A stretch of DNA of 64,000 nucleotides, taken from assembly GCA_027627225.1 (NCBI GenBank), contig CM051030.1, positions 25,761,927 to 25,825,926 of the forward strand, given 5' to 3'. This DNA comes from Congeria kusceri (Eukaryota > Mollusca > Bivalvia > Myida > Dreissenidae). The position numbers and the translations under genes are program-made. Below, in pieces: positions 23,121 through 34,776 of this stretch; position 1 is the first letter of the stretch, and the number at the start of each line of letters is the position of its first letter. The notes beneath the pieces were generated by a model that saw only the letters and a program-made list of their open reading frames with translations, did not search any database and had not been told where the DNA came from.

Positions 23121-24212
23121 TTTTTCTGAGTTAAAATAGTTGAAATTTTCACTAAGTTAGAGAATAACCCATATTTACTTTCGGTTTGTTTTTCCAAGAA
23201 AAACACTCGGATGTAAAACTTTACTTGGTGCGCGTCAACAGACGATTTTCATTGGTTAACCGGTTATCGGTTCTAGAATTGTGGGCGGAGCCGTCTACTG
23301 ATTAATTATTGGGCTGTTGTGTTTCATCAACATCCCTTTCATCTCCTGTTGATCCGCTGTCTTTATGTCATTGATAAAAGTATGCTTTTTAATAAACTGT
23401 TTATGAAAATGGATCATAGCACACTGAATCCAACACTTAATATGTTTATTACATCAGTCTGGCAAGAAAACTGTTACATCCGAATTCCCATAATTTTCAT
23501 GATTCATTCCAAGCAACTCACATTGCGGTATATCTCTTATCTCTTTGTAAATAAAGCTGCATGGGGTACAGCAGGACCACAGCCATCTATTTGATAATTA
23601 AGTAGGCAAAATTGTTTATCACACAATTTTTGTTGGGAATAATAGACTGGCTCTCGGTCATTATTTTTGCACTTTTTTGAGAGTTGATACTAATTGTCAT
23701 TTTTCCTGAATTTTAATTAAAACAAAGAAAATCAATTATTTGCGTTGTCTTAAATACAGGCTTGTCAATGTCAAACAAATTAACCGTTTCTGCGACATCA
23801 TCTAAATGATCTGTATTTTCAAATCCTTGTTTCTGAGATGTGCAAAAACCCACATCAATATTTTACTGTTACGACTTTCCAAAAGAACCTCCAGTATTTG
23901 CTATAATTATTTAAGATATTGACAATGTACTATTACACGTCTTTCAGATCGCAGCAAGCAATGAAACAGTCTTTTTTCCATTACACGCAGTGCTGCTTTC
24001 AGTGTTCCCATTTTGAAGAGCCTAGAATCAACACTTTCATTCAAACGGCTTAAAATAAATTAATATCAGTCTTATTAAATTGTCATTGTTATGTCGAATA
24101 AAATGTTAGACGCAAAGCCATCAGATGTGTACGTTAGTTCTTTAATAGCACGCTTTGAAGCAATTTAGAAACAAATCATATATTTTAATTGTTTAGTGCA
24201 ACTTAAAGTAAT

Positions 24213-24280
24213 ATGTGTAGATACAATATGGCCAGTCTATGAATCTATGTGTAGATACAATATGGCCAGTCTATGAATTA
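24213..24280. repeat. Exact 34-bp tandem duplication
   Basis: The unit beginning 'atgtgtagatacaatatggc' occurs at 24213 and again at 24247, essentially without mismatch, indicating a recent event. Confidence 0.9.
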
Positions 24281-24919
24281 AATATTAACGCCCTTAATAG
24301 TGCTCAGAAACTTTTGATCTTATATGATGCTTTCAACTGCTCAATGAAACAACTTATTTTCCCTGAAATAAATTTGTTATATATCACATGTTTATCAGTG
24401 ACAACAATTATCTGAGGTCCCTGTTTTTCTTGAAGTGTGTCCTCAAATAAAGCCCTTTCTTTGTTTATAATTTGTATTTCCCTTTTCAGCAGCAATTGAA
24501 TTCACAATGCTGACACGGGTGCGGCTTTAACTGATGCTCGCCAGTTGAATCTCTGTTTAAATTATATTTGTGCCACACTGTTCGCATTTTAGCCGATTGC
24601 AACTCATTGTGTTAAGGGTTCGTTTTCCAAGCTACATATCTATTTTATTCCAAACGTGTATATTTACTTAGGAAAAACTTAAATATTGGTAATTTTCAGG
24701 CTGCTGGAACTTATCCCTTATCGCATAAAACATTTCCGTTTGCTAATACTTTGTGAAACGATAAATTTATATTTCTTGCTAACTTATCTTGCCCCTTTTT
24801 ACTTACACTGTCAGACTCATCAACGATTTTATATAATTATGCGAGCAAGCCCTCGTAACCATTAGTCACATCCACCACATAATGGGAGGACACATTATAC
24901 AATCCGGTTGGTGGTAATT

Positions 24920-25165
24920 TCCCCGACATGTCATCAACATTTTACACTACTTTGTCACTTTGTCCCGACATGTCACTGTGGGTTGGTGGGCATATGCCCG
25001 ACATGTCATCAACAACTGACACTACTGTGTCACTTTGTGAGCTTTGTCCCGATATGCCATTGTGTGTTTGTGGGCATTTGCTCGACATGTCATCAACATA
25101 TGACACTACTGTGTCACTTTCGGAGCTTTGTCCCGATATGTCACTGTGTAAAGCCTTCTCCATAT
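24920..25165. repeat. Tandem repeat, three units of 74-84 bp
   Basis: Units begin at about 24927, 25000 and 25084 with 'gacatgtcatcaaca' and carry 'gacactactgtgtcactttg' and 'gacatgtcactgtg'. Overlapping open frames on both strands come from this repeat. Confidence 0.8.
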
Positions 25166-25599
25166 TGTTGTGTCCACAATTACTACCCTCCATAATTATG
25201 TCCCTATCACGTAATATTCTCAAGCAATATATACACATCACTCTTCTTGTTAATTAAAGTAGTATTATATCGATTAGTCCAAATCACAAAAAAACGATAT
25301 CTAAAAGAGATTTTCTTTTTACGAAAACCTTCTACCTTATGCTTCATAGTCCAGCCCTAATTGTTAAATAAACACGTCAATCCCGCTAAACAACCTCTGA
25401 TAAGCCACTGGATATATCCTATCTCATAGCAAAGTGAGTCACACTGTGATGATGTAGAATAAATGTTTATGTAGAACAACAAGTCTTGAAACACAATCGG
25501 GTAAATCTTTGATTTAAACAATATGTGTTACATGGTTCTTAAGCTCAATAGATTATTGCATAGTCATACATTTCTGTCCGTGACCTAACATAATGACCC

Positions 25600-26130
25600 C
25601 CGACGACGTTTGTGATTAATCAATTGAATATCTGTAGTAAGTACAAAACGAGGCATAATTCTTATAAAATGCTGGCCACAGCTATGGGCCTTGGCCAGTG
25701 ACCTGCTTTTATTATCCTGAAGACATGTGTGAAGTTTCAGCTGAATATCTGTAGTAGTTACAGCGATATTTTCTTGCACGCAAACCTTAACCTGAATTTT
25801 CTCTTGCACGCGAACCTTAACCCGACTTTTCTTATTAGGGGTATAATTCTGCTAAAATTCTGGTCACAGTTATGGGCTTTGGCTAGTGACCGCATATAAC
25901 GACCCTGAATATATGTGTGAAGTTTTAAATGAATATATGTAGTAGATATGGATATATGGAGTTGGTACAAGCAAACTAAAACCTGAATTTTATAAGTACA
26001 CGAAGGGGCATAATTCTGCTAAATTGCAAGTCAGAGTTATGGACCTTGATCTATGATCTTACAAAATGACCCGAAGACATGTGGGAAGTTTCAATTAAAT
26101 ATATGTAGTAGATACATAATTGTTGCACGC
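25600..26130. repeat. Three diverged units of a ~165-bp interspersed repeat
   Basis: Each unit has 'cataattct.ataaaatt', 'cacag.tatgggc.ttg', 'gacatgtg.gaagttt' and 'tatctgtagtag.ta'. They are inverted relative to the copies at 6020-7105. Confidence 0.65.
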
Positions 26131-29100
26131 AAACCTTAAAGTTAACCAGAGCATTACGCCGACGCTGACGAACGGGTTAGAAGTATAGCTCGGACTATCG
26201 ATAAAGTAGACTGAAATATAATTAACCTTGGAAATGTACTGCCTCCTGCTTTGACATCTTTTTGCTCTTCTTATCACTTCATCACACCCAGGATGCACAT
26301 AGTGTCACTGCAATAAATATGTTTGTTTTAAACATCTGATTACTAGAAATTCTCGCACAATCAGGTTTATTCTATTTGTTCTTTTTTTAAGTGAAAGTCT
26401 AAGTAATTCAAAAAATGTATTTATTTCTGAGCTTTAATGTTGTGTTTTACTCGACAAAGATGTGCCAGTATAACTAAGGGTTCACAAATTTAACTTTCAA
26501 TTTGTTGTTCCAGCATTGTTTCTTACATAAGGCGTTTACATTATATATATGTACAACTCTATATGAATGAAATCTCAGTGCATCAATTTAGATATTGTTA
26601 TAGTTAAGACAATTTAATACTATAAAAATCAACGGCACATTCCTAAGCACTGAGTAAACAATTGTGATCAAATTGTGGTAATACCGCATTTTCAGAGCAT
26701 AAAAATCAAACTTGTAGTTGTTGTTGTGTTGTTCTCTTTGCAAGCATGTTTCATGATCTTCTGCTGATAGCTTGTGACCAAGACTGTAAAATTTTTGCTT
26801 TATATGTTATGTTTCTTTTGAAAGAAATAAACTGTTAATTTACATCTCTATGAACAAATAATGTCTTAGAGATGAAATAAGTATCTCAGGTTGATACCTT
26901 ATTTCGCAAAAATACTTTAGTATTAAAAATGCGTAAATTAGGGTAGGTAAGTAGGGATTTTTTAATTTAGTAAATGGTCAACTTTAAGGTTCTAAATCTG
27001 AATCAATATTCAAAACACTTCAGTAATATAGTTAAATAAGTAGATGCTATCAAATCTAAACACTTATTTAACCACAAAAAAAAACATTCAGTTATTAGAA
27101 AAACAATAAATAAAGGAAAACAATAACTGACAAACAATAAAATGTTTTAGGGTCAGTGCTTTTTTAGGATAGTTCGGGTAACCTGAAACCATTTTTTTTA
27201 ATGCCTTACAAGAATACTAAAGTTCTACTGGTAAACAAATTCAGATTTGGTTGTTAACTGTGATTTTTTTCTTTGAGAGGTTTTTGTAAATGGTCTCATT
27301 TGTCATAACCAAAAATTAGCGTATGTTTACCGATCGCAAAGGTTTCTCTGTCACCTAATACAAAAAAAACATTAACATTTCTTCACTTGTAAGAATCTGC
27401 GTTATTGTAAGTTGACTGTAAAAATGATTGTCATTTAATATTTAACAGACATAGGTTGTTTTTTTGCGATTTTGGGGAAAGGGCCTGACCTTTTTATATG
27501 AGACAAAGTTAGTGTGAAATGCCTGATTTTTGGGGGAAAATAAGCATGTTATTGGCAACTTTAGGGGAAAATATTAACAACTATAACATGCACACAATTC
27601 ACCTATTTTACTATGCGTAAGTGTCATGTAATTTTATGATGACTTTTGGCTATTCCTTTGTCATCTGGCTTTTCTCGGAACACTGGCCACTGGAGGATCC
27701 TACCTCGATATCCTTATTTTTTTAATTTATATATATATTTCATTGTGCTATATATCAATGTCATTATGCCAGAATTAAATATTATGTCATTACCAAAAGC
27801 ACTAGTACACAAAGTTTACATGCACTATATAAAATGTATTAAACATTGTAGTTTATTGATCATTGCAGTCACTTGAATAACTTAATTTTTATATTAATGT
27901 TATATTATTTACAAGCGCTTTTCACAATACTATTATTTTATTAATAAAGTAAAACTTGTAAATAATATGATGAATTGCTGCCCTCTGATTAATATATAAA
28001 AGCTGAACAAAATATACACCGAATAGTTACGTCAAAATTATAAAAGGCACATATACATGTATAAACAACAACTTATTTGTAAGATCAAGAATAATTCACT
28101 TTTACTTTACTGTCCGAAATGTAAACATACCCGATAACCATTCCATTTGACACATTAACGACACCCAATTTCACACTCCATTTATCAACAAGATAATCCT
28201 TTAATTAACTGTTGTGTATGCTGCTTTTACGAGACATTGCAAGCAATCATCTTTAATTAGACTAGACAAGAGACCAGACAAATATTTATTAAGACTTGTA
28301 CAGTGTACATCATTTAACACTAAAATGAGACTGTTTCTGCATTTTCCAGAATTGTCAATAACTAAATGAAAAAGGGTCAGATAAGAATATAAAGTACAAT
28401 GATTTGAGAACCATTAAAAAACGCACATCCACTACCCAACTCTTACTTTAGTTAGCCCATTGCACTAACCGATGTTTTAAATAAAAATTAATCTGATCAC
28501 CCTTTGCGTATTGTTCAGATACCTTAATTGTCAAATCTATCACAACAGTATGGTCTTCATCTGTACAAGTTCTCATGTGAGCGCTTTGGGCCATCACGGT
28601 CCTCTTGTTAAATAACTCAAGTCAGTAGAACTAAGTTGAAACAAATTCATATATTATGTTAATTACTCTTTACCACTTAATATGATATATTACTCATGGT
28701 CAAAAAACTAAACCTTTCGACTTAATCACATCATGAACTGTTGAGGCTGTTTCAACTTCAATATGATATCATCATGTTGCACCCAAAGAATGTCCTGTGT
28801 TGGCCACACTAAATGATCATTTTATTTCCTTTGATTGAACCATCAAAGAGCGAGTTATGAATGGTACCTACGTCACTCTTTTATAATGTAGTTGGCAATA
28901 GAATAATGCAAAAACATCTTTCGTTTAATATACCCTATACCCTATATGTTGACAGTTTTAGAAAATTTTATTGTATTATATGAAATTATTTAGTTTATGA
29001 TGACAATTTTGTCTTCACTAGTCCATATTCCATTAGTAAGTAATATTTTCTTTATAATTGCAAGATCTGTGTCCACATTATATATTATATAATATATGCA

Positions 29101-30060
29101 TACTTACTAATTTTTGTAACAATCAATGTAAAATTGTGTTTTAATAACAATCTTGCAGAGTCGTATGATATTAAATTAAATCTATTTAAAAAGAATCTGA
29201 GGTATGATGCATTTCTGATAAGGCATGCTACGCATTTATAAGCTGTTAAATATTCAGACTGATTGCATTTACATAATACGTAACCTCAGCTGCATTTATA
29301 AGCTTAAGATAATCCTTTTTGTAACGATAACTAAACTCTTTACCCAAACTTTTAGTTACTAAGTTTTCATCGATCAGTGCATAAAATGATAGCCTTCCAT
29401 TATTTGTTTTCCTAAGGTTTACCACAAGTACTTTGTGAACTTGATCATGTCGTGCAAAAACAATGACGTAATAGCACATACATATAATACTTATATTTAT
29501 AAAGTGTCGATTTAAGCTGTAACATAGGTATCGGTAACATAGGTATGGCAAAACGATACAATGATAAATACAGACTATCTGTAAACAATTAATATATATT
29601 TTTGACAGGTTTTGCTACCTAGAAATTTTACGGAAATTGTGACGTTAAAAAACAAACATTTTACGAATTGTATTTTGTTCTCAACCACGTAACATATGTA
29701 TTGAGTTTATATATAACACTCCAACATAAACAAATGACTGACTAACTTTGCAGAAGAAAAATATTAAAAAAGGTTGTTAAACTATACACCCATCATTACT
29801 ATATATTAATGGCCTTTTTTAAACACAAAAGTAACCGCTGTATACTAATAGTTTCTAATTTGTGGATGCACAAAGTCACTGGTAACATAGGTATCAACTT
29901 TTTTTGTGACAATACATAACCTACATGTTTAAACTACCAACATTTCACTACTTAAGTACCTTACATCGTTACGTGCAATTTCAGTTGTAACATTTCTTAT
30001 AACGTTTTATGCTTAACACTACTATTCTTCCTAAAAAATCTGGTCAAGCGAAAATAAATG

Positions 30061-30097
30061 TGCCCTCATCCAAGCTTTAGCGCTGGATGAAGGGCAT
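30061..30097. repeat. Hairpin next to the DIRS-like left terminus
   Basis: 'tgccctcatccaagc' pairs with 'gctggatgaagggca', a stem of about 14 bp with one or two bulges and a short loop. It lies 33 bp outside the left inverted terminal repeat and may be part of the element's end. Confidence 0.55.
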
Positions 30098-30941
30098 TAT
30101 TGGAGTAAAGCCGGAGCCTGAGCAGTTTAGATAGCATTCCGTTCTGGACATATGAGGGGATCCGCACTTTAAACAGAGAAAAAAATCACATACACTCTGA
30201 ACTACCCATGCACATGCGCAATCGCAACGGAAATGACACACCGAAAACATGCATATATTAAACATGGTTTTGTTTCCACCAATCCAAAATTACTTTAGCA
30301 AGAGAATCCATACATGTAGCTAAAGTCATTCCTTCAAAATCATTTATATAAGAAACATCTGTTACATTATCTGACTGTACTTAAATGTACTTACTGCGAT
30401 AACTACTATACAGTGACTGTAATCAGTAATACACAAACAAAAGCCCCCCCCCAAAAAAAAAAACAAAAATAAATATTATTTCTTGACCCCATTTGCGTAC
30501 ACCTACCATAAGCATGGACATGCGTGACTAGGTCGACACAAGCAACCCCTTCCAATGAGGCATAGATTTGGCAATTAACATCAACTGGGTTTTGTCTAAT
30601 GAATTTTACATTTTGCTGTTAACATTATTTATCCACCAATTTAACTTCCTGACGCTTACCTCCGAAAACTGCAATTTCATACTAAATTATACAGAATTCT
30701 GGATACCTACTAATTTGTCTCTTTCAAGTGTAAGGTAATGCATTTTGGCTTCAAAATTTGCAAAAAATGTGTTAATGAGAATTCCACTGAAATAATCGTA
30801 TTGTCTGACCTCAATCCACGCTAAAGAATCCAACATGTTTGCCATAGAAATGATATTTTCCATTCTGTTATCAGCCGAGTAACCATTAAAGTCAACAGAA
30901 TGAATAATGAAACGAAAACATTTAATTCTCTGACAAGGTTG

Positions 30942-31525
30942 TTACACATATTTATGCCAGTTCATATCAAAACCTAATGCAACCAAGGTATCAACCAATG
31001 TATTGGTATTATAAAAACACTCCAGTTTGATATGGTTCATATAAATGGAGTCATCAATATAATAACATTGAATGTTTTGCTTTCTAAACCATGCAAAAAC
31101 AGGTTTGAGAATTTTTATAAACAAATATGGTGCAATTGACACAACAAAAGGAAAACATACACATTTGTATAGTCTGCCATTACACAAACAAATCAGGAAT
31201 TTAGTGTCTGTTTCATGTATAGGAAACGAAAATTTATGAAAAATAAACATTCCTATGAACAAGATCAAAAACAACATACAAGGTCACTCTCTAGCTAAAA
31301 AAGGTTGTATTCAACCAACTGATTCAAATATATTAAATTAATAACTGGTCTGTATTCTCCATCCGACTTGGGAACAATAAATACATTTGATATGAATTCA
31401 CCAGTTTCATGTAAAGTTTCAACGATAGCACCCTCAGTTAGTGATTCACAAACCTCACTATATAGTTGCCCATCATTCATCTGTAAATGCGATTTCTTGA
31501 GGGGTGTCATTTTAATATTGTTCAA
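30942..31525 (-). pseudogene. DIRS-type reverse transcriptase, broken
   Basis: The upstream part (31525-31295) reads LTEGAIVETLHETGEFISNV followed by FIVPKSDGEYRPVINLIYLN, the conserved early palm motif of DIRS/Ngaro-type reverse transcriptases. It stops, and a second frame (31277-30942) continues with SFPIHETDTKFL, CFPFVVSIAPYLF (the LPFGLSSAP motif, degenerate) and YYIDDSIYM, the YIDD catalytic box with both aspartates. The frame break between 31277 and 31295 and the loss of the Gly and Leu residues of the PFG motif show decay. The enzyme would copy the element's RNA into DNA. RNase H sequence is not recognisable downstream. Confidence 0.8.
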
Positions 31526-31619
31526 TTTTATATCCAGTAACTGCGTTTAAAATCCATAAATTATTCGTAGATAGTTTCAATTGTTTATATGATTTCTCAA
31601 ATTACCAACAACACTTACT

Positions 31620-32270
31620 TATTCAATCCTGATCGTATGGGGCTGTACATATTGCGGTTGGTACTCTCCTAGGACGCCTGGACCTGCCATACTGTCTGTA
31701 ACCGCCAGAAGTACCTCATTGTGGGTAGGGTTGATATCTGCCAACCTGACTGAACGATCCCGAAGGACGTCTAGAATACCTTCCTCTGCCTCGAGAACTG
31801 TAATTTTATTTCCACGGTGGCATACTTCTTAAAAAGATAGCCGATTTAGATACCTTCTTCGTAAAGATAATTGATACTGAATCTGTCCAAACAGAGTCCG
31901 AGAATCAGATAACAAGGTTAGTGCCTCCGAAGAAACATGGCCTTTCGATAACTCCGCCAACTGAATGATAGGCACAATACGGCAGAAACTAAAGACTGAA
32001 AATCGACCATAAGCAGGTCATTAGCATGTACTTTCTTGTCTAATATTCTCCATATCTCCTGGTTCGCAAGAGGCAGTGTAGCATTGCCAAATGTTCTGGA
32101 ATTTTATACTTATTCAAGAGCATATCTGTATAACATTGAACTGTGCAAAACACATTGATAAGCTTTGTAAGAGAGTCTGAAACAGATTTTCCTTTAACAG
32201 ATGCTTTTAATTTGGGTAAAAACCCTTTCATCATCACTTCATTTGTCATTCTGACTGTCACTAGAACCAA
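31620..32270 (-). pseudogene. Gag-like region of the DIRS-like element, broken
   Basis: A frame at 32270-32040 contains MTNEVMMKGFLPKLKASVKG and IPEHLAMLHCLLR, a helical segment like those upstream of the reverse transcriptase in DIRS elements. Further downstream, at about 31800-31660, lies an arginine- and glycine-rich stretch, SSRGRGRYSRRPSGSFSQ, and after an in-frame TGA GGYRQYGRSRRPRR, typical of a nucleic-acid-binding Gag C-terminus. Several frame breaks separate the parts. The assignment rests on position and composition rather than on a catalytic motif. Confidence 0.6.
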
Positions 32271-33142
32271 ACAAAGCTTCAGAAAAGATACGATTTAAAT
32301 CACTATAATCCTCATTGTCATAGACATTTTTAGCATCAAATTCAACCGTCAATGGCTCAAATGGTACCCCAACTTTATTGTCGGCCTCTAGTACCACGTG
32401 GCTAACCACATGCTCCGAAAATACCCGAAGGTAAAATGCCCAGCAAATTCCTCAAAGATAAAATGTCCTTCTGTGACAACTTCGTTATGTCAAAAATATT
32501 ATGGTTACTGTCCGAAGACGTAATCTTCTTGTCAGAAGACGTATTATTTTTGTCCGAAGACTTACTTCCTTTCTAAACACTCTTTTTACGGGTAGTCAAA
32601 AAAGATTTCAATTAAGATTTGGACTCACTTTTCTTCAACAGCTGCTCCATGTCAGAACAACAGGAAAACTCACCTTTAGATAATAAATAGTCACCTAATT
32701 ACAAGATATCTTCGTTGTCCAACGTGGTGTATAAATAAATGAAAACAGTTCAAATTGACAAGCCCAATTAACGTCTGAACCCCTCAAAGCCAAAACTTGT
32801 TATGCATTTTTTCGGTGTGCCATTTCCGTTGGACTGCGCATTTGCATGCGTAGGTCAGAGCGTAGTAGATTTTATCGCTGTTTAAAGTGCGGATCCCCTC
32901 ATACGTCCAAAACGGAATGCTATCTATACATGTGAAAGCTGATGGCTTTACGAAAATAATGGCGACAGGTAACGTATGTATCATTTTAGAAACATACGTG
33001 ATTGATGCATGTAGACAAAACACACAAACTCTATTCGACAGAGTGTGTTTATTGCAAGCACATAAGGTAGTATCAATTTAACATGAACATAATTGTGATT
33101 CTGGGGACTTGTTTATTTGTTCCTTATAACTGAGAACTGGCG

Positions 33143-33600
33143 TACAGCTTGTTCAGACTGTTAATTCATCATTCATCAGTGAATTTTAAAATAACTTGCC
33201 AGAAATGTTCACATGCCGAGAGTGTGTCACACGCAAGACATGTGTCTCTAGCTCAAAGGTCAAGGTCAAACTTACTTGGTAGAGGTCAAATGTCAAATCT
33301 GGGTATAATACAGCTTGTCCGGACTGTTAATTCATCATTCATCAGGGAATTTAAAATTACTTACCACAAATGTCCACCATGTGGAGACGGCGTGTCGTAC
33401 GCTAAACCTGTGTCCCTAGCTCAGAGGTCAAGGTCACACATAGAGGTCAAAGTTCAAATATTGGCATATAATAGCTTGTCTGGACTGTTAATTCGTAAGG
33501 GAATTTTAACATATTACCATTTTACCACAAATGTTCACGATATGGAGACAGTGCATCACTTGCAATACCTGTGTCCGTAGCTCAAAGGTCAATTTCACAC
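33143..33600. repeat. Tandem repeat, three units of about 165 bp
   Basis: Units begin at 33143, 33311 and 33473 with 'cagcttgt.c.gactgttaat'. Each carries 'gaattttaaaat.actt.cca', 'aaatgttcac.at' and 'tagctcaaaggtcaaggtca'. The last copy is partial. It produces the 143-codon open frame here, which is not a gene. Confidence 0.8.
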
Positions 33601-34149
33601 TTAGAGTAGATGATTTGCTTGTTAGAAAATGTGATTTTCAAATAATTACAATACAAGTTGCTTTCTTGACAATGGGCTCGGCTGTTGCCAACATGCATCT
33701 ACTTTATCCTTCTTGTTCATGTACTTGCCCATTCGGGTAATCAGGTCAATATTGTAACTCCCCTGAATAGTTAATAACTGTTTGTACTTTTTTCCTTTCT
33801 AACACAATTTAGTATTGAAAGCTATACCTTGGGAGCTTTCATCAATCTACTATGGACTTCATTAGCCAACTGATCTCCTTTACATTAACTGGGGATTAGG
33901 ACTAACACCCCTTGAGGGCGTGAGTGATGTTAATGCTGAATAGTTTTTTAATTGTCCCGGGCTTTTGGAAAGCAGGTTATTTCAAAGACTGTGAAACATT
34001 GTATAGTGGTCCTCTACAAAGATTGTTCCAATTATGCCCCTGGGATGTACAAATCATGTCCCTGGGATAAAAACACTGTCTACATGAGTGACCCAGGGCC
34101 ACTCCGCCCACTTGTTTAAACTTACACATATCACTTTATTGTTTTGTAG

Positions 34150-34776
34150 ATGTGTGCTCAGCATTGGCAGTTCTGAATGGGAGCAATACAACAATCCCAT
34201 GTAGTTTGAGAAACAACATTTATCCAGGATGGCAAGGACCCTTGGCAAATGGGACTTTTTTTGTATATTCCTTTCAAGGAGACACAGGATTTAACCAATT
34301 ACTTGGTGTTGACAAACTTAGCCGCCTTCACTGGTCCAGCAACAAAGTTGATCTACTACTGTATAATGTGAAGAGATTGGATGAAGGAACATACACATGC
34401 ACATATGCTGGACCATCTGGTGGAACATTGTCTGTCAATCTTACAGTTCTTATACAGCCATCAACACCTGGAATCTCCAACACAGAGCCCGGTGGTATCG
34501 TCCAAGGCACAGAAGGGACACCTCTAACATTGTCATGTACCTCAGTGGGAGGATACCCAGTGCAGACTGTAAACTGGTACAGGGAAAGTACAGCTAACCC
34601 GGCGTTGTCATCTGGAGCTGAATCTGTGGTAGCAAGCAATGAATTGTACAACGTGATATGTAATGTGACATTTACGCCGACCAGTGCAGATGATGGAATT
34701 TCGTACATATGTCAGTCATTGTATATGGGTGACCTACCACTTTTGCAGTACAGCAGTGTACGCCTTGTGCTTAATC
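34150..34776 (+). CDS. Exon 2: two Ig domains in one 627-nt exon
   Basis: It follows a TTGTTTTGTAG acceptor and ends at GTAAGT, phase 1 on both sides. The first domain has IPC at exon residue 17 and DEGTYTC at 79-83 (Cys 83), with V-set-like length. Its tryptophan is in LHWSS (61) rather than at the usual position shortly after the first Cys; W27 may fill that role. The second domain has LTLSC (129), VNWYRE (142-145) and ADDGISYIC (187). Two domains sharing one exon, while every later domain has its own, suggests loss of an intron or an old fused module. The last 36 bases of the exon plus the donor are the first unit of a tandem array that continues into the intron. Confidence 0.9.

Larger units (their letters stand above)
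19510..23301. mobile_element. 3.8-kb TTAA-flanked element with SWIM/YqaJ and THAP genes
   Basis: TTAA at 19506-19509 and TTAA at 23302-23305 flank a segment whose ends are inverted copies. The left end reads CCAGTAGAC, then after an extra ~12 bases GCTCCGCCCAC. The right end, reverse-complemented, reads TCAGTAGACG followed directly by GCTCCGCCCAC. Inside are two converging decayed genes: a SWIM zinc finger and YqaJ-type nuclease on the + strand (from 19586) and a THAP zinc finger on the minus strand (from 23120). Each begins about 75-180 bp inside its end. TTAA targets are known for the piggyBac and Kolobok superfamilies, and THAP domains occur in several DNA transposases including Kolobok. 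No DDE transposase is recognisable, so superfamily membership is inference. Confidence 0.6.
23306..30060. other. Intron 1, repeat-rich, no exon recognised
   Basis: Apart from the repeats listed separately I see no exon with plausible splice sites. A 63-codon frame on the minus strand (24304-24495) has protein-like composition but matches nothing I know. Confidence 0.45.
30130..32924 (-). mobile_element. DIRS-like retrotransposon with inverted terminal repeats, decayed
   Basis: A 125-bp sequence at 30130-30254 returns inverted at 32802-32924. Both contain 'gatagcattccgtt', 'tatgaggggatccgcacttt' and 'aacggaaatg.cacaccg', at roughly 85-90% identity by eye. Between them, on the minus strand, lie a Gag-like remnant and a reverse transcriptase of DIRS type. 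Inverted terminal repeats around a reverse transcriptase are the known hallmark of DIRS1-like, tyrosine-recombinase retroelements, which replace the usual integrase with a recombinase. At 2.8 kb the copy is short, and I cannot recognise the RNase H or recombinase regions, so it is internally deleted as well as frameshifted. Confidence 0.8.

Noticed and set aside
24908..25257. Three overlapping frames of 95-109 codons with Cys-rich repeats
   Set aside because: Produced by a three-unit tandem repeat; unit lengths are not multiples of three (74 and 84) and no splice or start context supports coding.
33260..33600. AGGTCAAGGTCA direct repeats resembling nuclear-receptor response elements
   Set aside because: The motif is part of the repeat consensus and occurs in several arrays across the window, so it is not specific evidence of regulation.
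33149..33740. 143-codon frame with repeated segments
   Set aside because: It covers a known-type noncoding 165-bp tandem repeat.
34328..34708. 126-codon minus-strand frame opposite exon 2
   Set aside because: It is the antisense shadow of the two-Ig exon, which has diagnostic Ig motifs on the + strand.
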